Source: an uncultured Sutterella sp.
GTDB taxonomy: Bacteria; Pseudomonadota; Gammaproteobacteria; Burkholderiales; Burkholderiaceae_F
Direction of reading: 5' to 3'
Assembly: GCA_900757865.1 (NCBI GenBank)
Contig: CAAEPH010000055.1
Coordinates: 1-64,000, forward strand
Length of the DNA stretch: 64,000 nt
A model generated the notes under the pieces. The model was not told where the DNA came from, searched no databases, and saw nothing but the letters and a program-made list of their open reading frames with translations. The position numbers and the translations under genes were made by a program. This document shows, in pieces, positions 16,707 to 25,823 of the stretch (positions are counted from its first letter, which is position 1; the number at the start of each line of letters is the position of its first letter).

Positions 16707-18932
16707 ATGATTCCAGAGGGCTTTATTACAAATCTATTGGATCGCGTCGATATCGGGGATGTTATTGGCCGTTATGTGCCTTTGAAAAAAGCAGGCCGTA
16801 ACCTCATGGCGTGCTGCCCTTTCCATAAAGAAAAGACCCCGTCTTTTTCCGTCAGTCCAAGTAAACAAATTTACAAGTGTTTTGGTTGTGGTGCATCAGG
16901 TAATGCCATTGGTTTTTTGATGGCTTATGAGGGATTGGAGTTTCCGGATGCTGTCCGAAAACTGGCCAGTTTTTATGGCTTGGAAGTGCCTGAAGACCGA
17001 TCACCAGCGCAAGCTCGTGCGCGTGAAAAACAGCGCACCTTAACCGACTACATGTCCGAGGCGGCCAAGTTTTACACTGAGAAGCTCCGTGGTGCCGACC
17101 GCGTGATTCGTTATTTGAAAGAACGCGCGATTTCTGGTGAAACTGCTCAGAAGTTCGCTCTGGGCTATTCGCCTGATGAGTGGCACGCCCTTAAAGACGT
17201 GTTTAAAGAAAAGTACGATGAGGTGGCCCTGCAGGACTGTGGTTTGGTCAATGTGAAAAATGATCGCCGCTATGACGCCTTCCGTGGTCGCCTCATGTTT
17301 CCGATTCGTAATGTCAAAGGGCAAGTGATTGGTTTTGGCGCACGTACGCTCAACGGAGATGAGCAACCCAAATATTTAAACAGTCCAGAAACCCCGATTT
17401 ATCACAAAGGGAGTGAACTCTACGGTCTTTATGAGGCACGTGAGGCAATCCACAAAAAGGGGCGCGCCATCGTGTGCGAAGGGTATATGGATGTGATCCA
17501 GCTCTCACAAGCGGGGTTTACCGAAGCGGTGGCTGCGCTCGGTACATCGATTACGTCCGAGCACGTGCATAAGCTCTTCAAGTTGGCCGATAGTGTCTAT
17601 TTTTCGTTTGACGGTGATGGTGCAGGACGCAAGGCGGCCAAGCGTGCACTGGAATCCACGTTATCGGTGATTACGGATGTGCAAAAAGCGGGCTTTATTA
17701 TTCTGCCTCCAGAGCACGATCCCGACAGTTTGATCAAGGCCGAAGGGGCACACGCCTATGAGGCGGAAATCGAGAAGGCCTATACGCTTACCGGTTTTTT
17801 AAAGCATGTTCTGCTCGAAGGCAAAGAGTTGATGTACGCGGAAGAGCGTGCCAAGGTGGTGGCGGAGGCTCGGCCCTATGTGCTCGCCATGCAAAAGGCT
17901 CCCATTTTGCGACTGGCGTTGATTAAAGAGTTAGCGGGGATAGCTCGGTTAACTGCCGAGGAGATTCAACGCCAATACGGCTTGATGCCGGCTGTGCCGC
18001 GAGTGAGTAAGCCAGCACGCTTCTCGCAACGAAATCGCTGGGGATCCCTATCGCCTATGCGTCCCATAGAAAAGCGTGTACGCGTTAAAGATATGCGCGA
18101 ACGGCTTTTGCAGTGTTTTTTGGCCTATCCAGAGTTACTCAGTCAATTTTCCGCACAAATTGAAGAGGAATTTTTAACGAGCGAGCATCCTATTGCAGGG
18201 CACATCATTTCGCTTTGGCGTGAGGCAGTCAATGAGGATGGTGGCAGTTTAACGTCTGCAGCTGCCTTAATTCAAAAAGTGAAAGATCCCCAAGCCCTCG
18301 CGTACTATCGTTCGCTTTTAAGTGAAGAGCTCACCATGGATACGCCTCGTGAAGGGGCGACGTTAGAAGTGCGCCGAACCTTTATGGAAATGGAGTGGGA
18401 GCGTATTAAGGCGCGCATTGAAGCGCTCGCTCATGAAGGGACGTCTCAGGTGGCTCAATTCCGCCCCTTGGTAGCTCGGCGAGACGAGTTACGTCGTCAG
18501 ATTGACGAGGTTGCGCAGCAAGAAAGAGAGTATCGGCAGCGTATGGACGTTCGCTCGCGTTATGAGCGTCAAGAGCAGTTAGACAAGGCGGGCAAAGGCA
18601 GTACGCCTGCGTTATCGAGTAACCCTATTATTCGTGAGTTGCAAGAGCATCTTCGTGGACGCGAGATGACCACGTCATCGAGCTCTAAGGCGGTACCCGC
18701 TCAAGGGGCCGCGATGAGTGCCTCGAGCGCGCTTGAAGCAAGCGCTCCCCGCTCGATAGGCGCAGAGGAGCTCGGTGACAGCGCTTCGTCGCTAGAGGAT
18801 GTTCCCATGCCAACCGATGACGATTTGGTTGGCATAGACCTCTCGGCCGATCCCTCTGAGCTCGATCCTGGCGAAGAGTTTGTCTACGACTCTGACGCAG
18901 ATCTTGGCGAGCCTCCCGAACATCTTATGTAG
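16707..18932 (+). CDS. dnaG: DNA primase with an extended acidic C-terminus
   Basis: Makes RNA primers for replication, with the DnaB helicase. The N-terminal CHC2 zinc ribbon is clear (CPFHKEKTPSF then YKCFGCGASGN, residues about 36-65). The catalytic TOPRIM core shows AIVCEGYMDVI and the metal-binding VYFSFDGDGAGRKAAKR. The helicase-binding domain follows to about residue 600. The protein is 741 residues against about 580-660 in most relatives. The excess is a C-terminal tail rich in Ser, Asp and Glu (DSASSLEDVPMPTDDD and LDPGEEFVYDSDADLG). The usual neighbour rpoD is displaced by an ABC importer. Confidence 0.95.
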   Translation: MIPEGFITNLLDRVDIGDVIGRYVPLKKAGRNLMACCPFHKEKTPSFSVSPSKQIYKCFGCGASGNAIGFLMAYEGLEFPDAVRKLASFYGLEVPEDRSPAQARAREKQRTLTDYMSEAAKFYTEKLRGADRVIRYLKERAISGETAQKFALGYSPDEWHALKDVFKEKYDEVALQDCGLVNVKNDRRYDAFRGRLMFPIRNVKGQVIGFGARTLNGDEQPKYLNSPETPIYHKGSELYGLYEAREAIHKKGRAIVCEGYMDVIQLSQAGFTEAVAALGTSITSEHVHKLFKLADSVYFSFDGDGAGRKAAKRALESTLSVITDVQKAGFIILPPEHDPDSLIKAEGAHAYEAEIEKAYTLTGFLKHVLLEGKELMYAEERAKVVAEARPYVLAMQKAPILRLALIKELAGIARLTAEEIQRQYGLMPAVPRVSKPARFSQRNRWGSLSPMRPIEKRVRVKDMRERLLQCFLAYPELLSQFSAQIEEEFLTSEHPIAGHIISLWREAVNEDGGSLTSAAALIQKVKDPQALAYYRSLLSEELTMDTPREGATLEVRRTFMEMEWERIKARIEALAHEGTSQVAQFRPLVARRDELRRQIDEVAQQEREYRQRMDVRSRYERQEQLDKAGKGSTPALSSNPIIRELQEHLRGREMTTSSSSKAVPAQGAAMSASSALEASAPRSIGAEELGDSASSLEDVPMPTDDDLVGIDLSADPSELDPGEEFVYDSDADLGEPPEHLM

Positions 18933-19057
18933 CTCAGTGGCAAGAACAAGGTACAATCAAGCCATGTCGCTTTGGCCTGGGGCGGTGGGCACCATCATGG
19001 CTCAAAGCTAAGCTAAATTATTAATCATGAATGAAAGAAAAAAGGGACAGAAAGACT

Positions 19058-20008
19058 ATGATGTTAACGAAGACGAAAATGCTCTCCGCTGTGATAACCT
19101 TGTTGATGACCGGTATAGCGGGTGCGGAGACATTACACATTGGCGCTCTACCTGCGGCGGATTCGATTGTGCTTTACACGGCTCAAGAAGAGGGACTCTT
19201 TAAGTCCCAGGGGTTGGACGTGGAAGTGATCCCCTTTAAATCAGCCCTGGAAATCGGTGCAGCAATGCGAGCGGGCAAGTTACAGGGGCACTTTGGTGAC
19301 TTGATGAATGTGTTGTCGCAAAACGCGCGTGGCGTTCCTCAAGCGGTGATTCTCACCACCACGCACAGCTCACCCGAGCAGCGCAATTTTGCCATGGTGA
19401 CCTCGCCCCAGCAAGCCTCAAGCATCAAGAGTGTGAAAGATTTGCATCACACCGATTCGGCTATGAGTAGCTCGACTATTATTGACTATTTGCTCGATCG
19501 CATGAGCCAAGAGGAAAAGCTCCCGGCTGACGCACTGAATCGTCAAGAAGTCAAACAGATCCCGATTCGCCTCCAGATGTTGCTCTCGGGTAAGACCGAT
19601 ACGTGCTTATTACCCGAGCCCTTGGTGTCGGTGGTAGAAGCCAAAGGGGGACGAGTGATTTGGGATGACCGCAAACTCGATGAGGCCCAAGCCGTTGTGG
19701 CACTCCGTCGTGAGGTGCTCTCGGAGAAAACCGTATCGAGCTTCAGAGCGGCCGTCGCGCAAGCGGCGAAATTGATTGAGTCGGATCCCGAGAAATACCG
19801 TGCGGTAATGGTTCAAAAGGGACTTCTCCCCAAGCCGGTGGCATCCAGTTATAAGATGGTCCGTTTTTCGCTCTTTAAAACGGCTGATGGTCTGCCCCCA
19901 TTACCAACGTCAGATGAAGTGAAACGCGTGGGCGATTGGATGATCGCTCACAAAATGCTACAAACGGTACCGGCTTATGATGACGTGGTTGTCGCTTCGA
20001 AGCCATAG
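19058..20008 (+). CDS. ABC transporter periplasmic substrate-binding protein (NMT1/THI5/TauA-like)
   Basis: A signal peptide (MMLTKTKMLSAVITLLMTGIAGA) precedes a mature protein starting ETLHIGALPAADSIVLYTAQEEGLFKSQG, the typical opening of the NMT1/TauA/SsuA binding-protein family. The ATG at 19058 has AAAGGGACAG upstream. The frame extends to 19031 but adds only a charged leader. Substrate unknown: nitrate-, sulfonate-, taurine- and pyrimidine-binding proteins all share this fold. It begins a three-gene importer unit, with 33 bases to the ATPase gene. I found no thiamine riboswitch upstream. Confidence 0.85.
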   Translation: MMLTKTKMLSAVITLLMTGIAGAETLHIGALPAADSIVLYTAQEEGLFKSQGLDVEVIPFKSALEIGAAMRAGKLQGHFGDLMNVLSQNARGVPQAVILTTTHSSPEQRNFAMVTSPQQASSIKSVKDLHHTDSAMSSSTIIDYLLDRMSQEEKLPADALNRQEVKQIPIRLQMLLSGKTDTCLLPEPLVSVVEAKGGRVIWDDRKLDEAQAVVALRREVLSEKTVSSFRAAVAQAAKLIESDPEKYRAVMVQKGLLPKPVASSYKMVRFSLFKTADGLPPLPTSDEVKRVGDWMIAHKMLQTVPAYDDVVVASKP

Positions 20009-20041
20009 TTGAGCGCGAATGAAGAGAGTAGGGTGAAAGCG

Positions 20042-20854
20042 ATGCAAAAAACGCTCCCATCATCAGGATTAGGTTTAACCGTTGAAAACCTTCAATTGGC
20101 TTGGCAAGACCGAGTGGTGCTTGATGGGTTGAGTTTTACCTTGCCTGCCGGGGGCTCATTGGCGATTATTGGCGAGTCGGGGTGTGGAAAAACCACCTTG
20201 TTGACGACCCTTGCAGGCTTTCACCCCGTGGCTTCGGGACAAATCAAATGGTTTGATGATTTGGGGCCCGTGTTGCTCGAAGAGCATCGTTCAAGCTTTG
20301 TGTGGCAACAACTGGGGCTCTTCCCATGGAAACGCGTCAAGGATAATCTCACGCTTCCCCTGAAACTTCACCCGGAGATTTGCCCCGCTCAAGAAGTAGA
20401 GCGACGGGTGAATACCTTAATTGAACAGCTCGGCCTTCAGGGACTTGAACGACGTTTTCCTGATGAACTATCGGGTGGTCAACGACAGCGTCTCGCGCTA
20501 GGTCGCTCCATGATCTCCCGTCCTGAAGTTCTCTTTATGGATGAGCCGTTTTCGGCACTGGATGCACTACTGCGAGAACGCCTCCAAGATCGATTAGGAC
20601 AGTTACGCCAAATGCATCCGTGTACAGTCCTCTTGGTAACGCACGATATTCGCGAAGCGGTGTTTTTGGGGTCACATATCCTGTTACTTTATCCTCGATC
20701 AAGAGGGCTCGCTCCGCGCTTTATGCCCAATCCCGCCTTTACCCCCGGCGCCTTATTTGCCAATCGCGAGGATCCCGTTTTTGATGAAACCGTGCGCTGT
20801 GTGCATAAAGCGCTCATGCAAGCTTCGCCCGAGCACCAAGGAGAGCGACTATGA
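20042..20854 (+). CDS. ABC transporter ATP-binding protein (TauB/SsuB-like)
   Basis: ATPase of the importer. Walker A is GESGCGKTTL (near residue 53), the signature is [14 protein letters not shown], Walker B is VLFMDEPFSALD, and the switch His is in LVTHDIREAVF. The ATG at 20042 is preceded by AGGG; a GTG at 20033 and a TTG at 20009 are alternatives. Length is 270 residues. Its last four bases overlap the permease start, indicating translational coupling. Confidence 0.9.
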   Translation: MQKTLPSSGLGLTVENLQLAWQDRVVLDGLSFTLPAGGSLAIIGESGCGKTTLLTTLAGFHPVASGQIKWFDDLGPVLLEEHRSSFVWQQLGLFPWKRVKDNLTLPLKLHPEICPAQEVERRVNTLIEQLGLQGLERRFPDELSGGQRQRLALGRSMISRPEVLFMDEPFSALDALLRERLQDRLGQLRQMHPCTVLLVTHDIREAVFLGSHILLLYPRSRGLAPRFMPNPAFTPGALFANREDPVFDETVRCVHKALMQASPEHQGERL

Positions 20855-21606
20855 GAGCCGTGATACGTTATGGTCTAGGGTTCTTGGTGCTGGCACTTCT
20901 GTGGCAAGCAGGCTCGGTGCTGATGGGGGAGGCGTTGTTGCCGGATGTGCCTTCGACACTTTGGGCGTTTGTCGAGGCTTGCCAGCAGGCGAGCTTCTGG
21001 GACGCGGTAGCAGTGAGTTCCGTTCGTTTGACGGTAGGACTATTTACGGCCATGGGGGTGGCGTTTCCGCTGGGACTGCTGATGGGGCATTGCCCCAAAG
21101 CCGATCGCCTCTTGAGCCCTTTGCTTTTTATCACCTTCCCCATTCCAAAGATTGTGTTGTTGCCCGTCTTTTTTACACTGGTGGGCTTAGGGGATGCTAG
21201 TCGCATCCTGTTGATTGGCTTGACGGTTGGCTATCAAATGCTCGTCATCATCCGAGACGACGCACTCAATTTGGATCCTGCCTACATCAAGAGTTTCCGT
21301 TCTATGGGAGGGACGGGTTGTCAGGCAATATGGCACGTTTATCTGCCCGCGGCGTTGCCGTCACTTTTTACTTCGTTAAAAGTGGCTGCAGGAACAGCGA
21401 TGGCGGTCCTTTTTTTGGCAGAAAGCTTTGCTACGACCTCTGGCCTTGGTTATTTGATTATGGATGCTTGGGGGCTAGGGGATGTGCTTTCGATGTTTGT
21501 GGCCATTTTAGGAATGAGCGGTTTGGGGTTGGCACTTTATGGGGGTATTAGCTTAGTTGAGCGTGTGCTGTGTCCTTGGTCAGTACGCGAAAAACGGAAA
21601 AATTAG
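20851..21606 (+). CDS. ABC transporter permease (TauC/SsuC-like)
   Basis: A 251-residue inner-membrane protein with about six hydrophobic segments and the family's EAA-type coupling loop around SFRSMGGTGCQAIWHVYLPAA (it starts with the expected SMG step). The ATG overlaps the ATPase stop by four bases. Last gene of the importer. The three genes sit between dnaG and rpoD, where many relatives have no insertion. An A/T-rich weak hairpin with a long T-run (21596-21630) may terminate the unit. Confidence 0.88.
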   Translation: MRAVIRYGLGFLVLALLWQAGSVLMGEALLPDVPSTLWAFVEACQQASFWDAVAVSSVRLTVGLFTAMGVAFPLGLLMGHCPKADRLLSPLLFITFPIPKIVLLPVFFTLVGLGDASRILLIGLTVGYQMLVIIRDDALNLDPAYIKSFRSMGGTGCQAIWHVYLPAALPSLFTSLKVAAGTAMAVLFLAESFATTSGLGYLIMDAWGLGDVLSMFVAILGMSGLGLALYGGISLVERVLCPWSVREKRKN

Positions 21607-22120
21607 GCGGTTTTTGTTTTTTTTGAACAAATCTATTAGCAGTTACCATTAGACCCCCACCCTAATTCTTGCCGAATGTGGCAAAATTCTCTAACCGCCC
21701 TTGAAAAAATTGTCAAGTACCTTCTAGGGTTTTTTCCTCATTCGATTGTTTCCAAACGTCAGTTCCACGCTCACAGAGCAACGCCGTGAAGGCAGACTGA
21801 CTTTGCAAGGCAAGCGGCAAAAGAAAAACGACAGAGGCAAAGATAACGAAAGCGAGGGCAACATCGGAGAGAGGAGATACTTGGCGCTAAAAACGCAAAG
21901 CATCACTCTGACCAACCCCATGTGACTCACAAGAGGTATCACCTCATGGTGTTCATATCGAATCCTAAGGCTGGTGCGTTAGTGAGTGCGGAGCTGACAG
22001 AGCTTTTCAACACCATGAATAGCGTCAGCAAACAGGACGGTAATCGTTATTAGAGTTTTGGAGACCGCTGTAGAGGCGTTGAGCCATCGTGTTAACGTCT
22101 GGCGGCAAACGAGGATAGGT
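21607..22120 (+). other. upstream region of rpoD
   Basis: About 510 bases without a gene. It starts with a T-rich stretch that could terminate the ABC operon. A TTGTCA at 21709-21714 is a possible -35 element, but I see no good -10 at the right distance. The rpoD frame is open to 22058, 21 codons above the chosen start. No convincing structured element is seen. Confidence 0.3.
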
Positions 22121-25072
22121 ATGGCTGAATCTAAGAAGACGACAAAGAAAACGAAGGTGACGACAGTGGCAGAAACGCCAAAGAAGGAACCTGCGTCGAA
22201 AAAGCCGACCAAGCGTGTTGCCAAGAAAACGGCAACCCAAGCGGTGTCTCTCAAAACGAAAGGTTTGACGCTGTCAGTGGAAGAAACCCCGGTTGCTGAT
22301 ACCCCCGAAGAAACGCCTAAGAAAACGACTCGTCGCCGTAAGCCTAAGGTGACGTTAGCTGTTGTCGAGGAACCCACGCCGTTACTTAAAGTCCATCGCC
22401 GTAGTAAAAAGGTGACTGAGACGGCAGAAGAGCCCATCGCTCAAGAAGAGATCACAATAAAGAAAACGCGTACGCATAAGTCGAAGGCGAGCGTAAAAGC
22501 CGACGAGGTGGTCACCGATGTGAGTTCTGACGCTAAAGCGGATGACGTGACAGCACCAGCGAGTAAAGCGAAAAAAACGACAAAAGCTAAACGTACGACA
22601 TCCAAAACCGCGGCGACGACAGAAAAAAATACCAAAACGAAAGCGACTCCAGCATCTAAGGACGCTGAGGTCGCCGTAAAGGATGAAGCCACTCCAGCTA
22701 AGCCCAAGAAAACCACTCGCCGTAAGACAAAGAAAACGGCTGACGTGGAGAGTACGGTTTCGCAAGAGAGCAAGGTGACGGCGCCGACGGACGCTTCCGT
22801 TGCGGCAGAGGATGAGAAGGCCGAAAAGACCGAAAAAGTCGAAAAGGTTGAAAAGACAAAATCCACCAAGTCCACGGCTAAAACCGGTAGCAAGGCTAAA
22901 ACGACAAAAGCCAAGTCAACCTCGGCAAAGAAAAGTGCTAAGAGCACCAAATCAGCAAAGGCTGATAACGATGACGACGATGATTTAGCGGAGTTTGATG
23001 ATAACGGTAGTGATTCGGACTATTTAGACTTGGTCGATGACTCATCCGATGACGACTACGAAGACATTCCCGATATTGAGGATATTGAAGATATCGAGGA
23101 GACCGACGTTGAAGAGGATAGCGAGGGTGACGACAGCACCGATGACAGCCATAAAGAAGAGGCTGATCGTCCGAAGAAAACACGTCGTAAAGGCAAGTCT
23201 GCGCGCGAAAAAGCGATTCGTGAAGCCATGCTCAAAGGCTACGGTACCGAGCAAGAGAGTAGCGAAGACAGTCGCTCAAAGATTTACACCTTGATTCGCA
23301 TGGGGCGTGAACGTGGTTACGTGACTTACGGGGAAATCAACGACAATTTGCCCCAAAGTTTAGTCGACGACGACGCAATCGAGTCCATTGTGCAGATTCT
23401 TGGCAGTCTGAGTATTCCTGTCTTTGAATCCACACCTGACGACGATACGTTGCAATTGCTGAGCTCGGAGACGGTAGCCAGTGAAGACGACGTGGACGCT
23501 GAAGCTGAGGCGGCCTTCTCGACCGTGGACTCGGAATTTGGACGAACGACGGATCCTGTGCGCATTTATATGCGCGAAATGGGTAGCGTAGAACTCTTAA
23601 AACGCGAAGACGAAATCGAAATCAGTAAACGTATTGAAGACGGTTTAAAACACATGGTTTTAGCCATTTCGCGTTGTCCAGTGACGGTAGCGGCCATTAT
23701 CGAGTCAAGCCACGATATTCGAGAAGGCAAAGTGCCCATCGATGAAATCGTTGACGGTTTGGTGACCACGGACGATATGGGCAACGTGGTGGGACACAAC
23801 GAAGATGAAACCGATATGGGTGCGTCGGCCATGACGGCTGGGCAGTTGGAAATTCTGCGCGACAAGAGTGTTGAGATTTTCAATCGTGTGGAAAAACTCC
23901 TCAAAGAATTGCGTGAAGTCGCTGAGGCGAAAGGGTATACCGCCCCAGAACTCACCGCAATTCAGGATGCGATTCAGCAGGAGTTAATGGGCGTTCGCTT
24001 TACTGCTAAAACGGCCGATCGACTCTGTGATGTGCTCCGTGCAACCGTGGAAGAAGTTCGTAGCCGTGAAAAGGCTCTTTACGAAGAATTGGTTCGTCGT
24101 ATCGGCGTGGATCGCAAGTGGTTCTTGGATCACTTCAATGCGGACGCGAGCGATCCAGCGTGGTTTGACGAAGCCGTGAAGGCCTTCCCCGCTCTGGCCG
24201 AAAAGCTTGAGTTTGTTCGTGCAACCGTTCTCGAGGAACTGCGTCAAATTGGCGAAGTGGAAAAACGTTGCTCGATGAAGGTGCAAGAGCTCTTCGAGAT
24301 TTATCGCCAAATGACGGCAGGTGAAGCGCAGGCACGCAACGCTAAACGCGAAATGACGGAAGCAAATTTGCGTTTGGTGATCTCGATTGCGAAAAAGTAC
24401 ACCAACCGTGGTTTGCAATTTTTGGATTTGATCCAAGAAGGCAACGTCGGGTTAATGAAGGCGGTCGATAAGTTTGAGTATCGTCGTGGCTACAAGTTCT
24501 CCACCTATGCCACGTGGTGGATTCGTCAGGCCATTACGCGTTCCATTGCGGATCAGGCTCGTACCATTCGTATTCCCGTGCACATGATCGAAACGATCAA
24601 TCGAATGAATCGATTGACGCGTCAAATTCTGCAAGAAACGGGTCAGGAACCCGACTCTCGGCAATTGGCTGAATTGATGGAAATGTCTGAAGACAAGATC
24701 CTCAAAATCATGAAAATTGCCAAAGAACCGATTTCTATGGAAACGCCTATTGGCGACGATGATGATTCGCACTTAGGGGATTTCTTGGAAGATACGCAGA
24801 CGGAATCTCCCTCGGAAGCGGTCCATAGCAATAGCTTGACCGAAACGGTGCGTCAGGTGCTCGACAGCTTGTCACCGCGTGAGGCGAAAGTGCTGCGTAT
24901 GCGTTTTGGCATTGAAATGCAGTCGGATCATACTCTTGAGGAAGTGGGTAAGCAGTTTGATGTGACGCGCGAACGTATTCGTCAAATTGAGACGAAAGCG
25001 TTACGCAAATTGCGTCACCCGTCACGAGCTGACAAACTCAAGAGCTTCATTGTGCCGGACTCAAAAGATTAA
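22121..25072 (+). CDS. rpoD: primary sigma factor RpoD (sigma-70) with a long Lys/Thr-rich N-terminal extension
   Basis: Housekeeping sigma factor. The 983 residues divide into: about 1-282, very rich in Lys, Thr and Ala ([32 protein letters not shown]); about 283-350, an Asp/Glu block; about 385-450, region 1.1; about 477 on, region 1.2 ([16 protein letters not shown]); a non-conserved insert; about 744 on, region 2 ([48 protein letters not shown]); region 3; and region 4 from about 916 ([19 protein letters not shown]). E. coli RpoD is 613 residues, so the extension is striking. The ATG at 22121 has AGGATAGG upstream. Its own terminator follows. Confidence 0.95.
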   Translation: MAESKKTTKKTKVTTVAETPKKEPASKKPTKRVAKKTATQAVSLKTKGLTLSVEETPVADTPEETPKKTTRRRKPKVTLAVVEEPTPLLKVHRRSKKVTETAEEPIAQEEITIKKTRTHKSKASVKADEVVTDVSSDAKADDVTAPASKAKKTTKAKRTTSKTAATTEKNTKTKATPASKDAEVAVKDEATPAKPKKTTRRKTKKTADVESTVSQESKVTAPTDASVAAEDEKAEKTEKVEKVEKTKSTKSTAKTGSKAKTTKAKSTSAKKSAKSTKSAKADNDDDDDLAEFDDNGSDSDYLDLVDDSSDDDYEDIPDIEDIEDIEETDVEEDSEGDDSTDDSHKEEADRPKKTRRKGKSAREKAIREAMLKGYGTEQESSEDSRSKIYTLIRMGRERGYVTYGEINDNLPQSLVDDDAIESIVQILGSLSIPVFESTPDDDTLQLLSSETVASEDDVDAEAEAAFSTVDSEFGRTTDPVRIYMREMGSVELLKREDEIEISKRIEDGLKHMVLAISRCPVTVAAIIESSHDIREGKVPIDEIVDGLVTTDDMGNVVGHNEDETDMGASAMTAGQLEILRDKSVEIFNRVEKLLKELREVAEAKGYTAPELTAIQDAIQQELMGVRFTAKTADRLCDVLRATVEEVRSREKALYEELVRRIGVDRKWFLDHFNADASDPAWFDEAVKAFPALAEKLEFVRATVLEELRQIGEVEKRCSMKVQELFEIYRQMTAGEAQARNAKREMTEANLRLVISIAKKYTNRGLQFLDLIQEGNVGLMKAVDKFEYRRGYKFSTYATWWIRQAITRSIADQARTIRIPVHMIETINRMNRLTRQILQETGQEPDSRQLAELMEMSEDKILKIMKIAKEPISMETPIGDDDDSHLGDFLEDTQTESPSEAVHSNSLTETVRQVLDSLSPREAKVLRMRFGIEMQSDHTLEEVGKQFDVTRERIRQIETKALRKLRHPSRADKLKSFIVPDSKD

Positions 25073-25094
25073 TCCAGAGGCTTAACCTAACCGC

Positions 25095-25133
25095 AAAGCT
25101 ACTCAACGATGAATCGTCTTGGGTAGCTTTTTC
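25095..25133 (+). terminator. intrinsic terminator of rpoD
   Basis: A 12-bp stem (AAAGCTACTCAA at 25095-25106 with TTGGGTAGCTTT at 25119-25130, one G-U pair) is followed by TTC. It separates rpoD transcription from the second sigma gene. Confidence 0.75.
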
Positions 25134-25823
25134 ATGCAGATAAGTCGTTTAAATATCCCTCTCACTACTTGCATTTTAGGAGGGGGTGTGGTAGGTTAAA
25201 CCCCTTCTTAAGAGACCTCACTGAAGAGGGGAAATTTCGCGTTAGACCGCTGGTAAAAATAACAACGGCCTCACGATCTTGCGTGTAAAACGCTCATCCC
25301 TTATGACTTCAGCGTTTTTAGAGCCCATAAAACACGTCTCAGGGCATTATCCCGGGGGAAGGTCTTCAAAGAAAGTAGGGCAAAAATAAAAGGTATTTTT
25401 GCTCACACGCGCTTACGTACAAACGCAACGACGACACCTGAGCTCATTCTTGGCGAATGAACGGGACCAATGGCCCCCAGACGAGGAGGTGGTGATGGCG
25501 ATAGCGAGTTGGCCTAAGCGCGTGGATAAAAAGCGTTGCAAAAACTATTCTTGCGTTTTCCTATCTCGAGCTCTCCATTTTTAGTGGGGCGAGTCGGTGA
25601 GTAACTTTAGACTCGCGCCGTGGCGTATTGCGCTTGTTTGATTGAGCTTTGTACGTTAGGTGAAGGTTAGAAGAGTTCCTTGTGTGCGCTCAAATACCGA
25701 TGAATCAGAATTTCAATTTTCGTCAAAAGACACGGGGCATCATGTGAGTGCCCGTGCGCTTTTGGTGAAAAAAGAGAACCTTGGTGGCCATTCAACCATG
25801 CGTTGAGGAGACTGAGGTTGGTA
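25134..25823 (+). promoter_or_regulatory. 690-base leader of the second sigma gene
   Basis: A long gene-free interval between the rpoD terminator and the second sigma gene. Features seen: a near-palindromic AAAAATAAAAGGTATTTTTG around 25383, a small ORF with a strong ribosome-binding site (25495-25584), a CGAGTC/GACTCG hairpin around 25590-25615, and a strong hairpin CACGGGGCA/TGCCCGTG at 25731-25756, about 70 bases before the start codon. The promoter was not identified with confidence. Confidence 0.4.
25495..25584 (+). CDS. possible 29-residue leader peptide upstream of the second sigma gene
   Basis: ATG at 25495 is preceded by GAGGAGGTGGTG, one of the strongest ribosome-binding sequences in the window. 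It opens a 29-residue frame (MAIASWPKRVDKKRCKNY and so on) ending in TAG at 25582-25584. The peptide is basic, with two Cys and no repeated amino acid that would mark a classical attenuator. No family recognised. It may be a regulatory upstream ORF or chance. Confidence 0.3.
   Translation: MAIASWPKRVDKKRCKNYSCVFLSRALHF

Noticed and set aside
18933..19057. Possible thiamine (TPP) riboswitch ahead of the TauA/ThiY-like gene
   Set aside because: There is a stem (AGCCATG/CATGGCT), but the conserved CTGAGA and ACCTGA elements of the TPP aptamer are absent.
22382..22950. Long antisense frames opposite the repetitive rpoD N-terminus
   Set aside because: They arise from the low-complexity AAG/ACG-rich coding sequence read backwards, giving Phe/Val/Leu-rich nonsense.
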